This document shows positions 13,787 to 19,744 of a DNA stretch of 19,744 nucleotides, in pieces. The first letter of the stretch is position 1, and each line of letters starts with the position of its first letter. The notes under the pieces are model-generated. The model did no database searches and had not been told where the DNA came from. It saw only the letters and a list, made by a program, of their open reading frames with translations. The DNA is from Aigarchaeota archaeon (lineage in GTDB: Archaea; Thermoproteota; Nitrososphaeria_A; Caldarchaeales; Wolframiiraptoraceae). The position numbers were made by a program, and so were the translations under genes. Location: assembly GCA_025059415.1 (NCBI GenBank), contig JANXDQ010000012.1, positions 1 to 19,744 on the forward strand. Reading direction: 5' to 3'.

Positions 13787-14385
13787 ATCCGAAGACCCTG
13801 GTGTCTCACCCTGACCAAGGGGAAGAGCTTCTTCAATACCTTCCTAGTAACCTCGAGGTCGTCGCGACAATGTCTCTTAATCGCGAGAGATGCCTCTTTG
13901 TCCCCCTTAACGGCCCTCATGTAGAGTTTTGGGATATCCAACCCCTCGATGTTCAAATTCTTCTTTATGTTGAGGAACTTGGCGACATGATATAAATCAT
14001 TCCGAGCGAGCTTGAGATTATTCTTAACGAATTCGGCGAGATCTATGTGAATTATTGTATGGAGCCTCTCCACGCGTAATCCATGCTTTATGCTCCTCGC
14101 GGTGATGAATGGCAGATCGAAGATGCGGCCATTCCACGTAAACACCACCTGATAACCTGAAATCTTCTCTAGGAAATTGCCTAGGGCCCGGGGCTCCTCC
14201 CGGGGATTTCTAGAATAAAACCAGCTAAATTTTCCATCTAACTCCATTAACCCCCCTCCAACAAAGATCCCAACGTCCGCATCGAGGGACGTAGACTCGA
14301 CATCAATTATGCAGATCCTCGATTTACCCTCACCCGACCTCACAGGGTCTAATAACCCCATGGCCCCTAATATTTCTGCTGACAT
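13783..14385 (-). CDS. DnaQ-like 3'-5' exonuclease (YprB/RNase H-like type)
   Basis: A 200-residue protein with a DEDD exonuclease core. Exo I: IIDVESTSL with D28 and E30. Exo II: VVFTWNGRIFDLPFI with N85 and D90. Exo III: RHCRDDLEVT with H172 and D176, where relatives often have Tyr four residues before the Asp. This pattern matches the YprB-like RNase_H_2 family, predicted single-strand DNA or RNA 3'-5' nucleases. The N-terminal 20 residues are a short linker. There is no polymerase or helicase domain, so it acts as a stand-alone nuclease or with an unknown partner. Start ATG 14385 is supported by GAGG 3 nt upstream and a TATA-like box about 38 nt upstream. It overlaps pyk tail-to-tail by 4 bp (shared TTAA) and is divergent from the eIF2B-like gene. 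Confidence 0.85.
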   Translation of the reverse strand: MSAEILGAMGLLDPVRSGEGKSRICIIDVESTSLDADVGIFVGGGLMELDGKFSWFYSRNPREEPRALGNFLEKISGYQVVFTWNGRIFDLPFITARSIKHGLRVERLHTIIHIDLAEFVKNNLKLARNDLYHVAKFLNIKKNLNIEGLDIPKLYMRAVKGDKEASLAIKRHCRDDLEVTRKVLKKLFPLVRVRHQGLRI

Positions 14386-14408
14386 TTCCTCTGAAAGTTG
14401 AAATTTTT

Positions 14409-14428
14409 CATAAAAGGTCTTTAATAAC
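14409..14428. promoter_or_regulatory. Overlapping-zone divergent TATA boxes (exonuclease / eIF2B-like)
   Basis: On the plus strand CATAAAAGG (14409-14417) is centred 38 nt before the ATG at 14451. On the minus strand GTTATTAAAG (14419-14428) is centred about 38 nt before the exonuclease ATG at 14385. The two boxes are one base apart, giving face-away promoters within 65 bp. Confidence 0.5.
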
Positions 14429-14450
14429 GCCTATACCTGAGTTGTGGAGG

Positions 14451-15368
14451 ATGGTGTCAGGGCTGGAGGCGCTGGTGCGGGAGATCATTGATGACGAGTC
14501 GAGTGGCGCGGCTCAGCTCACGGTGAGGACAGCAAACCTCTTTCTGAAATTGATTGAGGGGGGAAAGCCCACCATGAGATCTGTTAGAAAGCTCGTGAAG
14601 CTCCTCTCCGAGGCCAGGCCAAGCATGCCATCGATAACCAACATGGCCTATAGGATCTCGCAGATGATAGATGAGCAGGTATCGAAGAAGGTTGATTTAA
14701 GAGAGGCAATAAAATTCGCCGTCAGCTCGGCGATAAAGGAGTATCAAAGTCAGATAAGCTCCGTCATCGGAAATGCTTCTGAAAAACTCCGCGAATACGC
14801 CGTAATTCTAACGCATAGCTACAGCTCGACCGTCGCCGCCGCACTCGAGCAATGCAGGGGGCTGCGCGTCTACGTCACCGAGTCGCGGCCCGGAATGGAG
14901 GGGAGGAGGCTCGCGGAGAGGTTGGCTCGCATGGGCCTTGAAGTGGTCTTGATAGTGGATTCTGCGGCATCTTACGTGCTCGATAGGGGCCATGTGGACG
15001 CCGTGGTCACGGGGTGCGACGCCATCCTAGACGACTGCTCGATAGTAAATAAGATTGGAACGAAGGTGATCGCGTTGGCCGCTTCGGAAATGGGTGTGCC
15101 CTTCATCGTGGTTACCGACCTATGGAAGGCCGCGGTCCACGGCATATCGCTGGAGGAGCGTGCTCCGGAGGAAGTTTACGAGGGCAAGCTCCCAAACCTC
15201 TCATCGCTGAACCCCTATTTCGAGATCGTGCCCTCAAAGCTCATCACGTCATTCATAACCGATGAAGGCGTCCTTAAGCCATCGAGGCTCGTTAAGAAAA
15301 TCGAGGAGATGTGGGGACATATAGCAGCCCAGAATAAGACCTCCCTGAGGAGACTTAAGACGATATGA
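14451..15368 (+). CDS. eIF2B alpha/beta/delta-family protein (aIF2B-like)
   Basis: A 305-residue protein of the eIF2B/ribose-1,5-bisphosphate isomerase/MtnA superfamily. A helical N-terminal domain (1-115) is followed by the Rossmann-like domain: VILTHSYSSTV (118-128), VYVTESRPGMEGRRLAERL (140-158), LIVDSAASYV (167-176), VVTGCDAILDD with D190, and IVNKIGTKVIAL (198-209). Members act as translation-factor-like proteins or as sugar-phosphate isomerases. As I recall, ribose-1,5-bisphosphate isomerases carry a catalytic Cys in a THCHS-type motif; here the motif is THSYS, although the second-site Asp is kept. That favours an aIF2B-like or undefined role. Start: ATG 14451 follows GGAGG directly and is 38 nt from a TATA box; GTG 14454 or TTG 14442 are alternatives. 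It is followed by tpiA, which has its own promoter. Confidence 0.82.
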   Translation: MVSGLEALVREIIDDESSGAAQLTVRTANLFLKLIEGGKPTMRSVRKLVKLLSEARPSMPSITNMAYRISQMIDEQVSKKVDLREAIKFAVSSAIKEYQSQISSVIGNASEKLREYAVILTHSYSSTVAAALEQCRGLRVYVTESRPGMEGRRLAERLARMGLEVVLIVDSAASYVLDRGHVDAVVTGCDAILDDCSIVNKIGTKVIALAASEMGVPFIVVTDLWKAAVHGISLEERAPEEVYEGKLPNLSSLNPYFEIVPSKLITSFITDEGVLKPSRLVKKIEEMWGHIAAQNKTSLRRLKTI

Positions 15369-15396
15369 GAGGCCGCGTAGACCCTTCCGCGATGTA

Positions 15397-15408
15397 GTTA
15401 AAATTTAT
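15397..15408 (+). promoter_or_regulatory. TATA box of tpiA
   Basis: AGTTAAAATTTA is centred about 38 nt before the ATG at 15441. The predicted transcription start near 15429 gives a leader of about 12 nt containing GAGGTGA. Confidence 0.55.
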
Positions 15409-15440
15409 CAATTGATTCTAGGATCTCCTTTGAGGTGAGT

Positions 15441-16142
15441 ATGGCCGAGAAGTTGAGTTATCCATTGATCGCCCTGAACTTCAAGGTGTACCTTGAGGCG
15501 ATTGGAGGAAACGCTGTCAGGCTCTCAAAGGTCGCCGAGGAGGTTTCTAGGGAATATGACGTCTGCATCGTGGTCGCTCCTCCGCAGTTAGACCTCGCGC
15601 AGGTAGCGGGCGAGGTGAGGATCCCGGTCTTCTCCCAGCACGTCGACCCCTATAAGCCAGGCAGTTACACTGGGTCAATTATAGCTGAGGACGTGAAGGC
15701 TGCCGGCGCCATTGGATCTATAGTCAACCACTCTGAGCGCAGGCTTAGGCTCGCCGACATCGGCGCAGTCCTGGAGAGGCTGAGGGAGAATGGATTAATC
15801 GCCCTACTCTGTACAGACACCGTCGAAACCACCAAGGCCGGGGCGGCCCTAAGCCCGGACATCCTGGCCATAGAGCCCCCGGAGCTCATAGGAACCGGGA
15901 TCCCCGTCTCCAAGGCCAAGCCCGAGGTGGTGACCGCCGCTGTTGAGGCAGTTAAGGAGATAAATCCTGGGGTTCATGTCCTCTGCGGAGCCGGGATCTC
16001 GACCGGCGACGATGTGGCGAGGGCCATAGAGCTTGGGACCGAGGGAGTCCTCCTGGCAAGCGCCTACGTCAAAGCAAGGGATCCGAAAAAGCTTTTATCT
16101 GAGATGGCCGAAGCCGCCTTAAAAGCCTGGGATAAGAGGTGA
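15441..16142 (+). CDS. tpiA: Triosephosphate isomerase (archaeal type)
   Basis: A 233-residue TIM-barrel enzyme that interconverts dihydroxyacetone phosphate and glyceraldehyde-3-phosphate. Catalytic residues are all visible: N13 and K15 in ALNFKVY, H97 in IVNHSERR, and E145 in LAIEPPELIGTG (usual AYEP). The phosphate loop is VLCGAGISTGDDVARA, and GVLLASAYVKA lies near the C-terminus. It is shorter than bacterial TIMs (about 250), as is normal in archaea. The start is ATG 15441, preceded by GAGGTGA at 15432-15438; an in-frame GTG at 15435 lies inside that Shine-Dalgarno and is unlikely. The gene has its own TATA box. It serves glycolysis and gluconeogenesis with pyk, 2 kb upstream on the same strand. 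Confidence 0.96.
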   Translation: MAEKLSYPLIALNFKVYLEAIGGNAVRLSKVAEEVSREYDVCIVVAPPQLDLAQVAGEVRIPVFSQHVDPYKPGSYTGSIIAEDVKAAGAIGSIVNHSERRLRLADIGAVLERLRENGLIALLCTDTVETTKAGAALSPDILAIEPPELIGTGIPVSKAKPEVVTAAVEAVKEINPGVHVLCGAGISTGDDVARAIELGTEGVLLASAYVKARDPKKLLSEMAEAALKAWDKR

Positions 16143-16180
16143 CGCCTAACCTCCTCCCAAATTTTTGATAAGCGGAGTAT

Positions 16181-16189
16181 CTATATATG
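16181..16189 (+). promoter_or_regulatory. TATA box of proS
   Basis: CTATATATG is centred about 30 nt before the proS ATG, predicting a leader of only a few bases. The T-rich ATTTTTG at 16161-16167 just before it may terminate tpiA transcription. Confidence 0.5.
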
Positions 16190-16214
16190 TGGAAGCCTCT
16201 ATGGCTTATGCGAG

Positions 16215-17639
16215 ATGAGCGTTTCGGCGATGAAGAAATTCGAGAACTTCTCTAACTGGTTTGATGACCTACTCCTAAAGGCCAGGATCGTTGATAACAG
16301 GTTCCCGGTCAAGGGCTTCCTGATCTACATGGAGCATGGCGCCTACATCCTCGACGAGATAAAGAAGCTGCTCGAAGCTGAGCTGGAGAAGGCCGGCCAC
16401 AAGAAGATGTATTTCCCACTTGTAACGAGTGAGGAGCTCTTCGGGAAGGAGGCCGAGCACATAAAGGGCTTTTCAAAGGAGGTCTTCGTCATTAATCAGG
16501 GACCCGGGGAACAGAAGCTGATAGTCAGGCCGACATCGGAGACCATCATGTATCCCATGTTCAAGCTCTGGATCAGGAGCCACGCCGATCTCCCGCTCAA
16601 GGTTTATCAAAGCGTCAACGTTTATCGTTGTGAGACAAAGGCTACTAGGGCGCTTTATCGGGTCCGGGAGATACCTTGGAATGAGGCGCACACGGTCCAC
16701 GAGTCGCCGAGCGAGGCCGAGAAGCAGGTGAAGGAGGCCATGGAGATCTATCAAAGCGTCTTAAAATCCCTCGGGATAAGTTACCTGATACTCAAGAGGC
16801 CTGACTTCGACAAGTTCGCGGGCGCGGTCTACTCGATAGCATTCGACGCGTGGAACCCCGATGGAAAAGTCAATCAAGTCGCCACCATACATAATCTAGG
16901 GCGAAACTTTGCGAGAGCCTACGAGATAGAATTTGAGAAGAAGGATGGAAGCAGGGGCACGCCCCATCAGACGTGTTATGGATTCGGCTTCAGCAGAGTC
17001 CTGGCTGCGATAATAGCCCAGCATGGGGACGATCACGGCCTCGTCCTCCCGCCGACGGTGGCCCCAACCCAGATAGTTATAATTCCGATATTGTTCAAGG
17101 GTCAAGAAAAGCAGATGCACGAATACTCCGTGAAGATCAAGGATATGCTTTCCCCGAAGTGGAGGGTGGTCCTCGACGACCGTGAAGACATAACTCCAGG
17201 CGAAAAATTCTATCAGTGGGAACTCCTGGGAGCCCCGATCAGGATAGAGGTGGGCCCCAGGGAAGTGGTGGAGTCATCAGTGACGATAGCTAGGAGGGAT
17301 ACCCTGGAGAGGATTACCGTCCGGCTCAATGATTTAATTAACGAAGTCGCCAGGCTGATGGACGCCATCGCATCGGACCTCCTCGAAAAGAGCTGGAAGA
17401 CTTTGAGGGCCCTGATCTCGGATGCGAAGAATGTCGAAGAAGTGAAGAAGGTCTTGAGAAATAGGGGGATTGCGAGGGTAGAGTGGTGTGGCAGAATCGA
17501 GTGCGCCGAGAAACTTAAGGAGGAGGCCAAGGGGGAGATAAGGGGAGAGAGATACGATATAGCCGAGGCCCCGGTGGGAAACTGCGCAATATGCGGTGAG
17601 AAAGCAAAGTCAGTTGTATACGTCGCAAGGGCCTATTAG
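16215..17639 (+). CDS. proS: Prolyl-tRNA synthetase (archaeal/eukaryote type)
   Basis: A 474-residue class II synthetase that charges tRNA-Pro. Motifs: HIKGFSKEVF (82-91), RPTSETIMYPMFKLWIRSHA (105-124), motif 2 YRCETKATRALYRVREI followed by EAHT (137-160), TCYGFGFSRVLAAII (motif 3), and the anticodon-binding domain starting TQIVIIPIL and including TPGEKFYQWELLGAPIRIEVGPRE. The C-terminal extension has four Cys (EWCG, IECAE, NCAIC) and ends in the invariant Tyr (VYVARAY). This short form, without the bacterial editing insert between motifs 2 and 3, is the archaeal/eukaryote type. The ATG has no clear Shine-Dalgarno; a TATA box about 30 nt upstream suggests a nearly leaderless message. An in-frame ATG at codon 6 is an alternative start. 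Confidence 0.97.
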   Translation: MSVSAMKKFENFSNWFDDLLLKARIVDNRFPVKGFLIYMEHGAYILDEIKKLLEAELEKAGHKKMYFPLVTSEELFGKEAEHIKGFSKEVFVINQGPGEQKLIVRPTSETIMYPMFKLWIRSHADLPLKVYQSVNVYRCETKATRALYRVREIPWNEAHTVHESPSEAEKQVKEAMEIYQSVLKSLGISYLILKRPDFDKFAGAVYSIAFDAWNPDGKVNQVATIHNLGRNFARAYEIEFEKKDGSRGTPHQTCYGFGFSRVLAAIIAQHGDDHGLVLPPTVAPTQIVIIPILFKGQEKQMHEYSVKIKDMLSPKWRVVLDDREDITPGEKFYQWELLGAPIRIEVGPREVVESSVTIARRDTLERITVRLNDLINEVARLMDAIASDLLEKSWKTLRALISDAKNVEEVKKVLRNRGIARVEWCGRIECAEKLKEEAKGEIRGERYDIAEAPVGNCAICGEKAKSVVYVARAY

Positions 17640-17713
17640 CCCCAATGGCGGATCCCAGGGCGCTTTCCCGACATCGTGGCCCCCGGCGACTTCTATGAGT
17701 GCTTGAGGCCGTG

Positions 17714-19027
17714 TCACCGAGATATCTCTTCCAGGGTTCTACCCTTCGTCTCTTCTCCGAGGATGCCGGTGACCGCGGCCGCGGCGAAATGAGCCAGGGC
17801 GAAGACCAGGAAGGCGGGGGTTATCGATCCGCCCCCGATCTCGAAGAGGTAGCCGGTGACCGAGGGAGCGAGTATCCCCGCGATCCTGCCCACGCTCGCC
17901 GCGGCGCCGGATCCCGTGCCCCTGAGCTTCGTTGGGTAGAGCTCGGGCGTGTAGGTGTATAGTCCTGTCCAGGCGCCGAGGTTGAAGAAGGAGATGACGA
18001 CGCTATAGAGGAGTATCAGGTCCAGCCTTATCGTGGAGGCGAGCAGCAGGCATCCTAGACCCGCGACGGCCAGGTACGTCGCCAGGACGAACTTTCTGCC
18101 CAGCCTGTCTATGATCATGGCCGCGCTGTAGTATCCCGGAACCTGGGCGAATGTCACTATCAGAACCCACTCAAGGCTCTTGACCACCTCGTATCCGAAG
18201 AGGCGGACATAGACGTCGGGAAGCCAGAGGAAGATCCCATGATAGGTGTATACGAGGACTGCCCATAGGACCCATAAAACGACGGTCCTCCTGAGATACA
18301 CGCCCGAGAACAGCAGCCTCAGCGGGGCTTTCTCCTCCTTCTTGGGCTCTATCACGATCTTTTCCGCCTCTTCGACCAGCCCATATCTCGCCAGTATCCT
18401 CCTGATCTTTTCTATCCTCCCCTCCTTCTCCAGGAACCTCACGGACTCTGGGGCGTAGTATACTATCGCGGGGATCAGGAGGAGTGGGAGATACGAGATC
18501 GCGAAGACGCTTTTCCACCCTATATGCGGCATAATGATCCGGGCGAGGACTATCCCCAGGAGGACGCCCCAGACCCAGGCCGTCTCCACTATCCCGACGA
18601 ATCTCCCCCTATATCTAGCCGGAGGATACTCGGACATGTATACGCCTGGAAGCGGCAGCGTGCCACCGAGCCCCACGCCCGCGATCACCCTGAATATTGA
18701 CATGGACCAGAAGTCCCATGCGAGGCCGCAGAGGCCCGTGAATACGGAGCCGACGAGGATCATGATGACCATGGTATATTTTCTCCCTATTCTGTCGGCG
18801 ACGATGCCGCTCGATATCGCCCCCAGGAACATCCCAAGGTATCCGAAGCTGAGCAGGTAGCCGGCCTCCGTCGGGCTCAGACCCCACTCGGCCCTGATGG
18901 CTGGCAGGAGGAGGCCTATGAGCATGACATTCATGGCCGTGAGCCCATAGACGAGGGAGGATAGGGTCAACAAGATGAAGTGGAATCTCTTGAGCGGCTG
19001 CCTCTCCAGGACTTCTATAATGCCCAC
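17714..19027 (-). CDS. MFS transporter (sugar/organic-anion porter type)
   Basis: A 437-residue, 12-helix major facilitator. The two halves show the loop motifs GIVADRIGRKYTM (near 73-85) and MIIDRLGRKFVLA (near 304-316). Other family marks: VYMSEYPPARYRGRFVG (the PxxRGR motif after helix 4), YYAPESVRFLEKEGR at the end of helix 6 (PESPRWL-like), PELYPTKLRGTG after helix 10, and ETKGRTLEEI at the C-terminus. These place it in the sugar-porter/SV2/organic-anion symporter branch, driven by an ion gradient. The substrate is unknown and no catabolic genes are adjacent. The start codon is GTG at 19027, with GGGGGT about 9 nt upstream. It follows htpX by 60 bp on the same strand and could be co-transcribed, although a weak TATA-like box lies in the gap. 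Confidence 0.92.
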   Translation of the reverse strand: MGIIEVLERQPLKRFHFILLTLSSLVYGLTAMNVMLIGLLLPAIRAEWGLSPTEAGYLLSFGYLGMFLGAISSGIVADRIGRKYTMVIMILVGSVFTGLCGLAWDFWSMSIFRVIAGVGLGGTLPLPGVYMSEYPPARYRGRFVGIVETAWVWGVLLGIVLARIIMPHIGWKSVFAISYLPLLLIPAIVYYAPESVRFLEKEGRIEKIRRILARYGLVEEAEKIVIEPKKEEKAPLRLLFSGVYLRRTVVLWVLWAVLVYTYHGIFLWLPDVYVRLFGYEVVKSLEWVLIVTFAQVPGYYSAAMIIDRLGRKFVLATYLAVAGLGCLLLASTIRLDLILLYSVVISFFNLGAWTGLYTYTPELYPTKLRGTGSGAAASVGRIAGILAPSVTGYLFEIGGGSITPAFLVFALAHFAAAAVTGILGEETKGRTLEEISR

Positions 19028-19054
19028 TATTTTAACCCCCTAGAGCCCCACTTT

Positions 19055-19063
19055 GAGTTTAAC
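19055..19063 (-). promoter_or_regulatory. Weak TATA-like box before the MFS gene
   Basis: The minus strand reads GTTAAACTC, centred about 32 nt before the GTG start. The match is modest, and read-through from htpX is an alternative. Confidence 0.3.
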
Positions 19064-19086
19064 TTCAACGTGGTGTAGTTGCTTAT

Positions 19087-19744
19087 TTAGGTTGTGATGA
19101 AGTTGTCTAGGAACCTTAGCCTCTTGGCCGGGTGGGGATGCGTGCTGAAGAGCTCGAAGAATATGCTGGGCTTCTCCCTCTTGACGGCCTCGACGAGTTT
19201 ATCGACGTCGCCATAGTCCCTGATCGCCACCTCCGGATCCGAGATGAAGAACATCTTCAACTGGTCGTAATTCTTCCTAACTGATCTCGGGATCCTCCCG
19301 GAGGCCGCCATGATCTTGACTAGGGCCCTCTGCAGATTCCTAGCACCATTCTCCACGGTGGTCGCTGAGCGCGCATCGGCATAATATTCCCTGAGCCTGC
19401 TCATATAGAAGATAAAGATGTTGAATAAATAGCTCAACATTATCAAGAGGATGCCTATTAGGAGCACCAGCCCCCCGCCGCCTCCACCCTCCCTCCGGGT
19501 TTCTGCTCCCCCGAACCAGCCCGAGACGTAGAGACTGTATCCGATGTAGTATATTATGGCGGGGATCAGGCTTATCATCATCATCACGATGACGTCCTTG
19601 TGCTTGAGGTGGCCTATCTCGTGGCCCACAACGGCTTCGACTTCCTCCGCGTTGAGGTTCTTGAGGAGTCCCCTGGTGACGGCGACCATATTCCCGGTCA
19701 ATGGGCTCCCGTAGGCGAAGGCGTTCGGCACATCTATCTCAGCT
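19087..19744 (-). CDS. htpX: HtpX-like M48 zinc metalloprotease, 5' end cut by window
   Basis: The frame is open to the window edge; upstream of the GTG at 19731 it reads AEIDV, continuous with PNAFAYGSPLTGN, so the N-terminus with the first membrane helices is missing. The zinc motif is VGHEIGHLKHKDV, with the third ligand Glu in REYYADARSA. Two membrane helices follow the HExxH motif: VIVMMMISLIPAIIYYIGYS and, after a Gly-rich loop with a run of six Gly, LVLLIGILLIMLSYLFNIFI. The C-terminus FFELFSTHPHPAKRLRFLDNF is typical of HtpX. HtpX enzymes sit in the cytoplasmic membrane and degrade damaged membrane proteins under stress. The visible part is 219 codons of an expected 300 or so. The MFS gene follows 60 bp downstream. 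Confidence 0.95.
   Translation of the reverse strand, partial: AEIDVPNAFAYGSPLTGNMVAVTRGLLKNLNAEEVEAVVGHEIGHLKHKDVIVMMMISLIPAIIYYIGYSLYVSGWFGGAETRREGGGGGGLVLLIGILLIMLSYLFNIFIFYMSRLREYYADARSATTVENGARNLQRALVKIMAASGRIPRSVRKNYDQLKMFFISDPEVAIRDYGDVDKLVEAVKREKPSIFFELFSTHPHPAKRLRFLDNFITT

Noticed and set aside
13783..14385. Exonuclease as the proofreading subunit of a DNA polymerase.
   Set aside because: The motif spacing fits stand-alone YprB-like nucleases, and no polymerase gene is in the window.

Overview
The window is a compact stretch of chromosome from an archaeon, most likely a thermophile of the TACK group (Thermoproteota/Korarchaeota-like). The evidence is a short archaeal-type triosephosphate isomerase, an archaeal/eukaryote-type prolyl-tRNA synthetase with a C-terminal Cys-rich domain, an aIF2B-family protein, a tRNA gene without an encoded CCA, TATA-box promoters just upstream of genes, and heavy use of AGG/AGA and ATA codons. 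The phylum cannot be fixed by eye. I see no rRNA, CRISPR array, insertion sequence, integrase or phage gene. No gene-free stretch exceeds 300 bp; the longest is about 170 bp.

Layout. Positions 1-4443 lie almost entirely on the minus strand: a SIMPL-domain envelope protein cut by the window edge, a phosphomannose-isomerase-like cupin, tRNA-Ala(UGC), a two-helix small membrane protein, an HD-domain hydrolase and a PLP aminotransferase with an unusual N-terminal extension. Uridine phosphorylase (4512-5345) is divergent from the aminotransferase. It abuts tail-to-tail a minus-strand ABC-2 exporter (permease plus ATPase, 5346-7386), which is preceded by a thioredoxin-reductase-like flavoprotein. 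A 54-residue protein (8533-8697) and a PfkB-family kinase (8703-9584) converge.

Positions 9758-12258 carry lysC and asd, the first two steps of the aspartate family (Thr/Met/Lys). Pyruvate kinase follows, overlapping tail-to-tail with a DnaQ/YprB-like exonuclease. An eIF2B-like protein, triosephosphate isomerase and prolyl-tRNA synthetase come next on the plus strand. The right end (minus) holds an MFS transporter and a window-truncated HtpX (M48) membrane protease.

Functionally this is mostly housekeeping: central carbon metabolism (tpiA, pyk), aspartate-family amino acids (lysC, asd, possibly the aminotransferase), nucleoside/sugar metabolism (udp, PfkB kinase, cupin isomerase-like protein), translation (proS, tRNA-Ala), export and envelope quality control. 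Most genes seem to have their own promoter. A TATA-like box usually lies about 36-40 nt before the start codon, implying leaders of roughly 10-14 nt that often carry a Shine-Dalgarno motif; a few genes look leaderless.

I found no convincing new multi-gene system. The best second-look items are a thioredoxin-reductase homologue that has lost the NADPH-specificity motif, a perfect tandem TATA-bearing repeat before pyk, the aminotransferase extension, an unannotated-size 54-aa gene, and a possible but weakly supported nucleoside-to-pentose-bisphosphate gene set.
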